Assembly: GCA_029379385.1 (NCBI GenBank)
Contig: CM055611.1
Span: forward strand, 18,732,062-18,796,061
Origin: Quillaja saponaria
Taxonomy: Eukaryota > Streptophyta > Magnoliopsida > Fabales > Quillajaceae
DNA: 64,000 bases
Direction: 5' to 3'
Made by a program: the position numbers and the translations under genes. The first letter of the stretch is position 1, and every line of letters starts with the position of its first letter. Below the pieces are notes generated by a model, which was not told the DNA's origin, ran no database searches, and saw nothing but the letters and a program-made list of their open reading frames with translations. Below, in pieces: positions 23,586 through 35,599 of this stretch.

Positions 23586-23716
23586 ATTTAGTAACGACTT
23601 AATCTTTTATGCATTTCATTGTTACAACTCATTGATTTAAGTTCTTTATATAAATGCCCCAAGAACTCTGGACATTTATTATATATATTGGATTCAATCA
23701 ACCACTTACTATATAC

Positions 23717-26700
23717 TGTCACACCCCTCACGGAGGCATGATTGACCGAAGGATTGGATAACCAAACCTCTGTAACCCTAAATTCAAAACAAAGTAACAA
23801 TCATGACTCTTGACCCAACTAAAGAATAAAAGTCCACTGTAAAAGTTTGTTTTTTTGAAACAAATAGCAACTGAAAATTTATATAACATGCCTCAAAATA
23901 CGATATATATGTGTTCCTAATTCCACACAACGGCACAAGGATAATTATCTAGACTATTACATCATACAAAATTAAATGTTCCTCAATTCTAGTGTGATTG
24001 CAACTTTCATCCTTAACTTCAAGTCTAAGATACTGGAAAATACCTTACCATACTTTGTTGGTTGGTCAACAAACTCGGCTACGCCATATATTGGATTCCT
24101 AAAAAAATATTATCTACGAGAAGAATGAGTCCTACTAACTCCGTGAGTGAAAAATCGTACCCAAAGGGTGCTGGCATTACCTAACACAAACGTATACATA
24201 TATAATAACCTCATGTAATATTGTTCATACCTTAATTCACATTACACATATACATTATAATTATCATAAATTCACAATTTACATAAAACACATGATCACA
24301 AATTAGTCAGAGCAATAATATTAAACAAAGCAACCAAAGGGCCAACGAGTGACCCAATCCCGCACAACATTATCACCCCCTACCGGGCATTTACGCGCCT
24401 ACACAACAAATTGGTCTCTGTACACAATCCATCCCACCGGAGTTGAGCACTCAATTTAAAAAAATATTTATCAAAATTAGAAAAAAAAAAATTTATGATT
24501 TTAAATCAGAATATCCTAGGTGCACCTGGATTTTTACTTTCAAAGATAAAATCATTTTTCATAAAAATCTCACTTTATTGACCCTTATCAACCACAACCA
24601 ATGTCAAACATAACAATCAATATCAAACTAACATAATTTAAATAAATTATTGAAGTACTCTACTTGCTTATTTTCCATATATCATGCATATTCAAATAAA
24701 CATATAATTACACATACTAATCTAGCCCTACAAGCAGCAATTAACCACTCACCCGTTTCCAATTCCATTCGTTACTCACACTTGCATCCACACATCTTAT
24801 CAGGTCCACATTAGAATCTGGAACTGAAATTCATATTCCCAAATAATATTTAGTTCACAAAAGTGATTGTTATAATCTTTTAATTACTAAGCTTCTATCT
24901 CAACTTGTATAAGTTTCTTGATGAAAGTTTTTCTATTAAGCTATTACATGTCAAGTAATATGAATTATACTTTATGTGATAAGGTTAATAATGAAGAGAC
25001 ATTTTAAATGTCTTGACAATGCATAGGATAGAAGAAACCATTAGAAAAGATAGAAAGCATTTAGTGAATTAGAGATGTTAAAACCGTCCAAACTTGGGGT
25101 TTAGACCAGTGCCCACTTTAACTGTCATATCTTTATCTAGGAAACTCTGAATCCAGTTTCGTAAAATTTATAAAATACTAGACACGTGTATATTTAAAAT
25201 GGTATATCATTTGTAATTTTTATATTTGTATACCAATACAGTTTATTGTTTGAAGTAACATCAAATTCTGTAACACGCAGAATTTTGACAACTCTGACCT
25301 TACCTTAATTAATTGAACATAATTTTCTGTAGGAAAAACGAAATCTAATTCCATTTTTTGGGTTTATTATTAGACAAGTATATATATCTTTCTTATTTAG
25401 AAACTTTTTCTAAAATCAGTATTTAACCCATTAAATTTCTTACATGAACCAAAAAACAAGGCATTACGAATCTTGCTTGACCTAGCTAGAGTCTAATAGC
25501 TATAACACATAACATATTTGGAACCAAGCTACAAAATTTTTCCAAAAATATGTCAAGACTATAAGCTACATTTCATATTTTGAGCTCTTAATTTAATTTA
25601 GTCCCGAAAATACTCGAAATACCAAATTTATGTTACCCATAAAATCTGTCCCCTGCATTCCTTTCAAAACCACTTAACTCCTATTTTTCCACCACTTTCA
25701 AGCTCCAATTCATACTCCTCCCTTCAACACTAATTTACTAACATTACTCCTAATCTAATTAAATTCAAGATTGTACTAGTGATTTAGAATCAATCAAGAC
25801 TTTTATTTCACTTTCCAATATCAATCCAACCAATTCTTATTCTTTAAGATACAATTATTTGCTTGTAAACATTTTATCAACTACCTTATATGCATGTTTT
25901 TATTCTAGCTTATGAGCAAGTATCTATATATACACTCACCATGAGACTTATATAAGTCCATCAAATTACATCTTATTCATAATCCACTTCTAACACTTCC
26001 TCTAATTAATAAGATATTTCATCTTCAAACTATAATTTCCAATATATAATCACTAATTTCACATCCTTAACTATACTTAAAAGAACTCCAAACTATTCAC
26101 CTAAATTAAGAGATTACCATATTTAAAACTAGCAAGACAAACTTAGCTAAACTATAATTTTATAGCAAGAAAATTCCTGCACTTCTACTCTTGATGCCAA
26201 GACACTTAAATGCCAACATACCTTCCTCCTAATGATTTTTGCTAGTCGGCCATAAGAGAAGAAAAACGTCCAAGCTACTGTTGGCTTTCTTAATTCACTA
26301 CAAAAAGTTGGAAAAACAGAGTATGGTCTACCTTTTACCTATCACTTGTTGCAGCAAACACCTACAGCATCCCACTAAAACTCCAAGGTCATGATAGACT
26401 TCAAAGCTCACCAGTCTGCTGCTTCAATCTTAGTCCATAACTGTTGTCTCACTTCTTAAAGCTGCGAATCACACACGCCAATAACTAAGACCCATACCCA
26501 GCTAGGCTCACATGGAGGTAAAGGAGGAAAAAAGGAAAGCAAAAAGCTAAAAATGCAAGAAACCCCATGGCTGCTAGAAAGTTCCCACGGCCTATGAAAG
26601 GGAAGAAAGAAAAGACTTACCAAGGAGTTGGAATTTGCTGATCCAATTACAGGAATTCACGACCAACTAAAAGGAACAACCGAAAAGAAGCAGGAGCAAG

Positions 26701-27004
26701 GCACAGCTATAGGGAAGGTTCCTCACAACAAAGACAGGGGAATGGACACCAAGCAAAGGTAGTTCATGGCAACAGTTGGACCCATACACTTCAAGCAATT
26801 CTACACTAACTACGATAAGCAAAACAAAGAGAAGGAAGGAGAGTAGTAGCCTCGGTCAATCAAGAAAGATGCAGAAATTTCTGGAACATAAGAAGGAAAA
26901 CAAATGGGTCGGTCAACATAGAAGGAAAATGAGAAAATATATAATAAAAGAAACAAGGTCCAAGTCACCATAAAAAATGGATGGTGTATGTTTATTCTTT
27001 AATT

Positions 27005-27035
<31 letters not shown>

Positions 27036-27338
27036 GTATAAATGTTTATTTTATTCCTACATGTGTTTTACCCTTTTAAAAAAAAATTCACACTATAAAA
27101 TCAAGCTTCAAATCAATTAAGTTTTGTCCTAATTGTGTATATAATTTATTTATTTATATGTTTTTATTTACTTTAATTCACATTATTTATTAATTTACTC
27201 CATTTTATACTTATGTTATTTACCACTATCTCTCACATACACGTTGATACTTATGAATTAAATTAAGAATTCTACGTTACCTAAATCTTGACGTTATTAC
27301 CTCAAATATCCTTAACGTCGCAATACCGGGTTATAATA
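23717..27338. mobile_element. LTR-type element 2 in copy A intron (3622 bp), probable solo LTR
   Basis: Begins TGTCACACCCC and ends CGGGTTATAATA (terminal CA changed to TA). It is flanked by TATAC at 23712-23716 and 27339-27343. It shares the first ~100 bp (CATGATTGACCGAAGGATTG against the element 1 counterpart), GGGCCAACGAGTGACCCAAT, CGGGCATTTACGCG and TCCCACCGGAGTTGAG with element 1 but is longer and strongly diverged. No coding motif was found; the 65-codon frame at 26776 is not recognised. A GT/AT dinucleotide run lies at about 27006-27036. Confidence 0.75.
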
Positions 27339-28196
27339 TATACATTCACCACACATAACTAGATACACTTAATTATTCATGTACTTTGACTTTCTACACT
27401 CCACATTCATATTCTCAAAATTATGAATTACCACAAATTCCAACACTATTTACTAGTTATTTGATACATACATATATTATGTTTTATCCTTCTTGTGTTT
27501 ATTTCTTCAAATTCAATTGACACTTGCTGCATTTGGTATACTTATTAGTGAATTGTTCACTTAAAGCTAGGCCTTTCATTTTAGAAGGATATATTTAAGC
27601 TTTGAGCCTTACAAATTTAAGTACTTGTAAAAATTATTCACTAAGTAGTGACATGAATAAGATCTATTGATGTTTCAGTTGGAAGGCAAGAGAGTAGGGA
27701 TTGTTGGATTAGGACGTATTGGCTTAGAAGTTGCTAAAAGGCTTGAAGCATTTGGTTGCTCTATATTTTACAATTCAATGAAGGAAAAACCATTTATTTC
27801 ATACCCCTTTTATTCCAGTGTTGTCGAACTTGCCGCTAATAGCAATGCCCTTGTTATTTGTTGTGCATTAACTGAGCAAACGTGCCACATAATTAACAAG
27901 GAAGTCTTGTTGGCATTGGGAAAAAAAGGGAGTCATGGTCAATATTGGACGAGGGGCTCTTGTCAATGAAAAGGAATTGGTGAGGTGCTTGATTGAAAGG
28001 GAGATTGGGGGGTGTTGGATTGGATGTTGAGAATGAACCTCATGTTCCTGAAGAGCTGTTTGGGTTGGATAATGTAGTTCTCCCACCACATGTAGCTTCC
28101 TCTACTGAAGAGTATTTCGTTAATGTGTGTGACCTTATGGCAGAGAATTTAAACGCCTTCCTCTCAAATAAACCATTGATGACTCCTGTCATATGA

Positions 28197-29688
28197 AGCA
28201 GTTCTTCTTAACTGGTACCTTCAATTGTTTAACGCCAATTCTATTTGCAATGTTTGAGAACTTGAAGCAAAATCAGATACCGATCATTCAGTATTCATTA
28301 GCTGAGCAAACCGACCAAAGAATTAGCATGAGAGCAATGATGCAACGAGGAAGTAATGAATAACTTTTGAAGACTTGTAGAAGATTCTTTGTATGTGTTT
28401 CATCCAGAGTTTGATGTTCCTAGAGTTTAGTTTTGGCTACTTTCAGAGCATTGCCACATGAAGATACCTTTACTTAGCGGCATTTAATCGCATTGGTGAA
28501 CTTGTGGTTGGAATAGGAAATTTTCTTCATCCTTGAGGGAGTTTCATCTGCTCGTTAGTTACTCGTCTTTTCTGGATATTATCTTGCTGTACAACTGGTG
28601 GCTTTGAAATTCAGCTTAAAATGTAACCGTCATACCTACATCATTGTTGTATGATGGGCAATGTTGCATCAGACATGTTTTTCAGTTAACTCTAACGTAT
28701 TATTCACAAAGAAACTAGTTATTAGAGCACTGGAAAATTCTATTGATGTTCGTAGTAATTTTCGATAAGTACAACGCATTGTGCAATGGGTGAAGATAAG
28801 AGATGAATCTACAACTGTGTCAATTGTTGGCATGATTTACAAAAGGAGGAGCAGGTTTGTAGTAGTGCTAGCAGATGATTGGAAATGGGAGATGCTAGCT
28901 AGTGATATCTTGGATTTGACTCTCTCTCTTCGCATGTCCACCCTATTGAAAATTTTATAAAATATTATAATCAAATTTTACTATAAATATATTAAATTTA
29001 TGTGAGATAAAAAAATATAATAAAGTCAATTATAATAACTAATTTTTTTTTTTTTTTGAAATTATATACACATGCTGTTGAGTTTTGTTTATTGTTGAAT
29101 CATCAATTAATTTTTTATTATAATTTGTGAGCTAATTATTGGAAAATGCAAGCGGACTAATGTGAATATTTGTAGATAATGGCCTAGATGAAGTCACCCT
29201 ATTTAAGTTTTTCTCCCGTTACTCCATTGCCTATCTGCTCTCCTTTACGAGTTGACCACCGCCATTTGTCCTCTTTCTTTTTATCTTTTTCTGCCATGAA
29301 CACCTGAACCATTAACGAAAACCTACTCCCAGTTTTATTGCTTTCAAATTGGAATTTAAAATTTCAAGATTTAGGTCCCTATTCTCACTGCCCACCTACC
29401 GACATTTGTGGCTGTTTAACTACTTGGGGAAAGGGATGAAACCCCTACTCTTGCCTGTGATGATGCAGTGTTATAATTGATTTGGGTTCATCTTTGAGCC
29501 ACTGCCACTATTGGTAATTCTAATATGAATTTGTTTCTAACTCACCTTAGTAAGTCAACTATTAAGTAAAAAGAATGTGAAAGGCGAAAAGTGAGACATA
29601 ACTTCAATCTGGAGGGGCAAGGCAAAGCCGGCTGCAATAAACAAATGGATTAGAGACAACCTTTCTGCGTCCTACACGTTGAAGCAAT
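28197..29688. other. Spacer between dehydrogenase copies A and B
   Basis: No gene found. The right end contains the presumed promoter and 5' UTR of copy B. Confidence 0.5.
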
Positions 29689-29696
29689 TTATAAAT
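29689..29696 (+). promoter_or_regulatory. Candidate TATA box of dehydrogenase copy B
   Basis: TTATAAAT within CAATTTATAAATAAGTAACC lies about 85 bp upstream of the ATG at 29776, a normal TATA-to-start distance for a plant gene with a 50-60 nt leader. Only position and sequence support it. Confidence 0.45.
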
Positions 29697-29775
29697 AAGT
29701 AACCTTCAAACCTCAAAGGCAAATGCAGACCCATAATTCGGTTCCCATTTCTATCCCTGATCTTCTAATCCATCA

Positions 29776-31867
29776 ATGGCAGATGCCCATCATCAAAATC
29801 AACAAACCCAAGATCTAATTCCACAAATTCTGGCAATTGGCCATCCATCTTTCTTCAATTTTTTCAGTTCCCAGTATACTGAAAACTACGATTTCCTTAA
29901 TCCATGGAGCTCGTCACTTCCTCTAGACCAATTCTTGACTACCCACAACACTAAACCTTCAGCAATTCAAGCCATAGTCTGTGCCGGTACTCAACCCGTT
30001 ACCGCAGACGTCCTCCGCCTCCTTCCCTCAGTTAAACTCGTAGTCACTACGAGTGCCGGCCTGGACCATATTGACTTTATTGAGTGTCGCCAGCCGTGGT
30101 ATTCAGATTTCCGGGATTGGAGGCTTATACTCTGAGGATGTAGCTGATATGGGAGTTGGGTTGTTGATTGACGTAATGAGAAAATTTTCTGCTACAGATC
30201 GATATGTAAGGGAAAGGATTAAGTCTGGCCCATGGAATTTTCCTCTTGGTTCTAAGGTACTAATTTTTGCTTTGGCCAATTCCCACAGTGGGGTATTTTA
30301 TTAGGTGTGATCTGTTTTGTTACTCCTTTTATCATAAATATGTGTAATATTTGATGTTTTAAACCACATAACGAGGGCTTGCTTGAGCACATCCATTTAC
30401 AAACAAGATTGAGCTGGAATGTTCATGTTGATGAACCCATCGTTTATGGGGTCTTAATAAATCAATAATACGGTGTTAGCTCATCTAATGATTTACTTAT
30501 CCAATGAAATTTGGAAGTTTGAAAATTGTTTTAATCTTGAAGTTTGAACTAAAAGGCTTGGTTTGAATTGTGTTAAACTTGGATGGCCTTATGGTTGACT
30601 TATGTTTTGTGGTTGGATTATGTTGAGTTTGGATCCTTGTTCAAAAATAAGTGTTAAACTATGTTTCATGGACTTACGGTTGAACTATGTAGTTTAAGAA
30701 AGTTACGGGTATTGGTATCCTCATGTTATGAGGTTCCGTTTAGAGTGTATACACTAGGTGGAGTACAAGTGGCTTAATGAGCTTGAATGAGTTCTAAGCT
30801 TCACTTGGTAGCATTTGATTTCTTATCAAGCCAAAGCTCAAGCCTATATAAAGGATTGATTCAGGCTCAAGCCAAGTCCAAGCCTTCGTAATTAAAACAT
30901 AAGCTGTTTGAGTAAACATGTCCAAGCTTAACTTTCTCTCTCCTTTTCAACCCTCCTTTGAGCAAGAGATCACGAAGATGAAAATTTAACTACTTATAAA
31001 TAAACCAACTTATGATTTTACTTGTTTGATGAATATACTACCAATAAGATGTAGTTGCTGAAGAGTTTTAAGATAAAAATGAAAATTAATAGGGTGAGAG
31101 GTAGGACACAAATAAACTTAGTTTTATATTACAAAATATTTAGAGTTAAAAGGTAAAACTTGCAACTATTTTCTGATGTTTAAAAAGCAAATGTCTTACT
31201 CTGGACTGCTTATTATGCAAATAGTGCTACCAATTAGCAAATCATAGTTTTGTGAGATTCTCATTCACAAAATTAAGAACTGAAACATGACATACATTTT
31301 ACTATGCCTTAATTATATGTAGTAACAAGATTGATGTTTCAGCTGGGAGGCAAGCGAGTTGGGATTGTTGGATTGGGGCGTATTGGATTGGAAGTTGCTA
31401 TAAGGCTTGAGGCATTTGGTTGCAACATTTTGTACCACTCAAGGAAGGAAAAGCCATTTGTTTCATATCCTTTCTATTCCAATGTTGTTGAACTTGCGGC
31501 TACTAGCAATGCCCTTGTTATTTGTTGCGCTTTAACAGAGCAGACTCACCACCTAATTAACAAGCAAGTCATGTTGGCACTGGGGAGAGAAGGAGTCATT
31601 GTTAATATTGGACGAGGGGCCCTTATAGATGAAAAAGAAATGCTTCAATGTTTGATTGAAGGGAAGATTGGAGGTGCTGGTTTGGATGTATTTGAGAACG
31701 AGCCTGATGTTCCTAAGGAGCTCTTTGCATTGGATAATGTAGTCCTATCGCCACATGCATCAGTTTTTACATCAGAATCTGCAGTGGGATTGTGTGCACT
31801 TGTTTCACGGAACTTAGAAGCCTTCTTCTCGAATAAACCCTTAATTACTCCAGTCAATGATTATTGA
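29776..31867 (+). CDS. 2-hydroxyacid dehydrogenase (HPR3-like) copy B, two exons, one frameshift in exon 1
   Basis: Best preserved copy: about 334 codons if the shift is ignored, the normal family length. Exon 1 (29776-30256) reads MADAHHQNQQTQDLIPQILA, LVVTTSAGLDHIDFIEC, then in the +1 frame ISGIGGLYSEDVADMGVGLL and FPLGSK, ending AAG|GTACTA. Exon 2 (31343-31867) is fully open: VGIVGLGRIGLEVAIRLEAF (dinucleotide-binding loop), VNIGRGALIDE (substrate-binding Arg), DVFENEPDVP (catalytic Glu) and LSPHAS (catalytic His), ending at TGA. The family works as NAD(P)H-dependent glyoxylate/hydroxypyruvate reductase, linked to photorespiration. One extra base at about 30092 (CGCCAGCCG) breaks the frame and gives a stop at 30133-30135. 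It may be a true null allele or an assembly error. Confidence 0.88.
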
Positions 31868-32398
31868 CTGCATATTAAGTCAACAGGTTAATATACCCAT
31901 CATCACCTCTTGTAACATTTACAGAATTTACTGCACTGGTTCTCTCATCTCTTTTATGGACCAAGTAAAATGATTAATATTCAATTGAATCATCTGCATT
32001 ATTTTTACTAATAATGGTTGGCATCAACTACTGTAAACCATAGTTTTCCTTTGTATGAATCAATGATCACTGTAAATTTTTTAGAAATGAAGTGGTAAGC
32101 CCAGGGACGGATCCAAGGTGGCCACAGTGCTGCCCCTGCCCCCAAAGATAGAGTTTCTAGGTCTGTTTCCTGGGTAAGCCCCCGATAAATGAAAACACTA
32201 ATCGAAAGAATAACAACTGTCATTAACCTTCGTTTTTTGTTCTGTCTGAACTTTTCAGTTGCTTAGCATGTATATGTCAGCAATGTTCTATGTCAAACAA
32301 GAACACGCTATTTCTGCAATATGATTAGCTGCCACTGCAATGGAATTGATCGAGCTACCCTTATTATATATAACTGTGTTTCAGTGATTTTGTAATAA

Positions 32399-33492
32399 TA
32401 TAAGTTTTCAACTTGTATTATTGAAAATTATCATATATAATTGTGTTTCAGTGATTTTATAATAACATAAGTTTTCAACTTGTAATATTGAAAATTTAAA
32501 AGAAATATGTGTTAGATCTTAAACCTTAAAATTTAGAATAAAAACAAAATTAAATTATATATCGAATTTAGTATCCTTTAATGTCTCAATCTAACATACT
32601 ATAATCACAAATCTTTAAAGTGAAATAACAAGAAAGAAAATAAAAACACAACATCTTTGTGATTCAAGACTCTATGTTACATATATATAACTATGGAAAG
32701 TTTTCCAAGTCACACCATCAACATTGGTTCTGCAAATTATACATAAGAAAAATCAAATTTGCATTTGATATATTTTCTATAATAAAATGTGTAGACTCCG
32801 TCAAACCTAGCTATATATATTATCTGCTGCTTCAAACAAGGAAAATAAATTAAAATCCATACTTACACAGATGGACTATTAACAAAAAGAACTAATTAAC
32901 AATATATACTTATTCACTTTAAAAGATGTGGTACTATTTCTTGAATTGTAAATAATAGCTTATATGTGTAACTAATTTCCTCGAACTTGCGTTGATGTTA
33001 CCAATATTGAATCGCATACCTTTTTATCACCAAATCAACTACTTGAAATTTAAATAATATTTATAATGATTATTTAAAGGTTGAAAACACATCTAATGCT
33101 GAATCTAAGAGACTATTGTCTCACTCCATTTTTACTGTATCTATCTCTCTTTCACCTTTCTGTCGAACTACAGTACATAGTTTTTCATTTTTTGTTTTTT
33201 GGGAATTTTTTTTATGGGAGGTAGAATTAATTGGAGTTATACAGGGTGTGTTTTACAATTGATACTTAATCATCAACTTAGATATTTCATTAGAAACCAG
33301 GGTTTTCATTTTTTTTCGTTTCATTACTAAATAAAAGGAACAAAAAATGTAATCCTAAAAACTGTTTCATTCATTTAAAATTAAAAAATAATTTTTTTTA
33401 AAATTGTCATATTGCCTGTACTATAGATACTCGATGTTGGAGAAATTTCTAGTGTAACAAGTATCAATTTTAAGCAATACCCAGCATTCCAA
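32399..33492. repeat. Segmental duplication, left copy (partner at 42344-43465)
   Basis: About 1.1 kb is collinear with 42344-43465. Shared landmarks are ATAAGTTTTCAACTTGTA, GTGAAATAACAAGAAAGAAA, CTATGGAAAGTTTTC, CTGCTGCTTCAAACAA, AAGAGACTATTGTCTC and ATCAATTTTAAGCAATA. Identity is moderate with small indels, and no frames are preserved. The first ~70 bp are themselves doubled here (32399 and 32468). It lies just before dehydrogenase remnant C, and the partner lies between the exon-1 and exon-2 remnants further right, so it is probably old intron sequence of the array. Confidence 0.8.
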
Positions 33493-33625
33493 TAAGTAAT
33501 TATCAATGCGAGTAATCAATGCCACGTGCTCTGATGTTCACTAATATATTAATTAGTGGGTCTAAATTAAGGAGTGATTAAGCATAAAATAAACTCAAAA
33601 TGTGCTCCCAAAAGAATTGAGATCG

Positions 33626-34162
33626 TTGGTTGTATAATTTGTGTCATACCCTTTTTACTCAAATGTTGTTGAACTTGCAGGTAATTATCTGTACCAAAAA
33701 AAAAAAAAAAAAAGAACTTGCAGCTAATTAAAAGCAAATGTTCTTATGATTTGTACACAAATTAGAGTATCATAGATGGTTTGTCTCTACTACATTAAAT
33801 TATGTGTCTAAAAACTTTCAGAGACGAGGTACTCTCTGATAATGTTGTGTCTGAAAATCCTACCTCTAAAAAATTAGACTTTAATTCTAACAATTACAAT
33901 ATCATAATTAGACATTAATTTTAACAAGTACAATAACTAAGGCTCTACCATTAACAAGCAAGTTATGTTGTTATGTTTTGTTGTTAATTGGTTCTCCTTT
34001 TGATGAAGGGAGAAATTGGAAGTGCTGGTTTGGATATTCCTTTCATCACATGCAGCTGGATTTACTTCAGATTCTTTCATGTGTTTGAGTGAACTTGTGG
34101 CTGCGAATTTAGATGCATTTTTCTCAAACAAACCCTTAATTACTCCAGTCAAAGATTATTGA
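33626..34162 (+). pseudogene. 2-hydroxyacid dehydrogenase copy C, exon-2 remnant
   Basis: Pieces of exon 2 in order: GTCATACC...AATGTTGTTGAACTTGCAG at 33652-33680 (YPFYSNVVELA), ATTAACAAGCAAGTTATGTTG near 33949 (INKQVMLA), then 34003-34162 with GAAGGGAGAAATTGGAAGTG (EGEIGSAGLD), SPHAAGFTSD (catalytic His region) and FFSNKPLITPVKDY-stop. The last block is closest to copy B. Large parts are deleted or replaced, including the whole Rossmann loop and ENEP, and exon 1 is missing. A 33-bp poly-A insertion splits it. Confidence 0.85.
33681..33713 (+). mobile_element. Micro poly-A retroinsertion with 10-bp target duplication
   Basis: GTAATTATCTGTACC followed by 18 A residues lies between two exact copies of GAACTTGCAG (33671-33680 and 33714-33723). 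A poly-A tail plus a 10-bp target duplication is the signature of target-primed insertion of a 5'-truncated SINE or LINE. A sequence near 43020-43047 also ends TGTACC plus A residues. Confidence 0.65.
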
Positions 34163-35599
34163 ATGGAATCTCTTTTATTTTTAAGAAAAATAACATTGTA
34201 ATGATATATAAATATTTTAATTTAAATTCTGGACCAAACTATAGGTCCTCCATTAAAAAGACATTTGTAGATCAATATTCTTATCTTTCCTTGTTGGATC
34301 TACCTTTTGAGTTGTCTTATATCCAATTCTACCTCCTTTCTTGTTTTGTTTTAGTGGCTTAATTTCCAGTTCATCAGTTTGCAATATTTTATTGCACGAC
34401 CCGTTATCTTGGACTGAGACCCAAATTGTCCTCGCATTCTTGCTATTGTTGCCGGTTTGATTCGAATCTTATACCCGCCAATCCAACTCCGGACCACCAA
34501 ATCTTCAATGTATTGGATTATTAAATCTTAACTAGATAATTAGTTTGTCAAAATTATTATTGATTTATTATTTTATTTGAGAGTTTTAACGTTCAAATTC
34601 CATCAACTTATTTTATTGAATGAGGTCTTGGTTCAATTAATAAAGAAGAAAGTGTTCAAACAAAATATCTCCTGTTCAAATATCATTGACTGATATATGA
34701 TGAATTTTCTTATTATAAAAGCAAATTACACATAAGGAAAAATATTCAGTTAATGTATTTCCTGAATAGAAGACTTCTTAATACTCAATTTTGATGTTGG
34801 AAAAATTGACCTCAACTCCTCTTTGAGTTGCAGACTTCTTACTTGGATTGTGTTATGATTAAGAAAAGGTAAAAATATAGTTTTTGGATTGTTATTTGAT
34901 TTACTGTCAAGTAAACAAGATTATAATCATAAACTAATGACAAACTTCAAGAAAGGTGAGCTTCATTTGTTCAATAAAGAAATCTGGGGTTGGGTGTTGT
35001 ATTGGCAAATTTAATTTATTATATGTGTTTCCCAATTGAAACTAGGAAGTAAAGAAGAAAAGAAAAAGTGTAAATATCCGGATACTTAATTATAGTATCA
35101 AAAAAGAGGTATCGAACAATGAATCACTAATCTAAATAGAAATGTTGGAAAATTATTTTATTAAATATTCTGGCATGGCATGATTCATGAAGTTAAATCA
35201 AATAATTATTATAAAAAGTCTAGTTGACTATTTTATATTATATTACTGTTGAATTACTTTTATATGTATACGTCCACAAATTCATACTCAAAAGCAAAGG
35301 AACAAATATAACTCATTTAATTAGTCTTGTTAAAAATCATTAAAAAGTACTTGTTGTGCATGGGGAACAAGGAGGAGCTGATTATTATTTGTTCTGCTAA
35401 GTTTGGACAGGAATCCAATGAGTTTGATATTCCTAGAAAAGATTCTTTTGCACAATAAACTACCTTCATTTATTTATTTATTTATTTTTATTTTCTTTTA
35501 ATGGTTCTTCACCAAATTAACAATTCTCTCTTGAATGTCATTGAATTCTTTTAAACAAATTACAACCAAGTGACTAAACAAGATCTTCAACACTCAATT
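34163..35599. other. Spacer between dehydrogenase remnant C and the BAHD gene
   Basis: No gene found. GGTCTTGGTTCAATTAATAA near 34625 and the following 100 bp are faintly SINE-like. The 3' end presumably contains the 3' UTR of the minus-strand BAHD gene. Confidence 0.4.

Larger units (their letters stand above)
20224..28196 (+). pseudogene. 2-hydroxyacid dehydrogenase (HPR3-like) copy A, pseudogene with 7-kb intron
   Basis: The family reduces glyoxylate/hydroxypyruvate with NAD(P)H. Exon 1 (20224-20673) reads MAPLLQVLVLDPPNTFAQFE, later LIVTTSAGLDHIDLLECP and EMGVGLLIDVLRKISTADRY, ending GSK at an AAG|GTATAC donor. Exon 2 (27679-28196, acceptor TTTCAG) reads VGIVGLGRIGLEVAKRLEAF (Rossmann GXGXXG), [17 protein letters not shown] and PPHVAS (catalytic His), ending at TGA. 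Defects are LD-stop-FL in exon 1 (CAA to TAA compared with copy B), an extra base in the G3A7G3 run near 27925, an extra G in the G6 run near 28011, and an in-frame loss of one codon before ENEP. Both extra bases lie in homopolymers, so sequencing error is possible for them. Its intron holds two LTR-type insertions, and a chromovirus sits 96 bp upstream. Confidence 0.9.
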
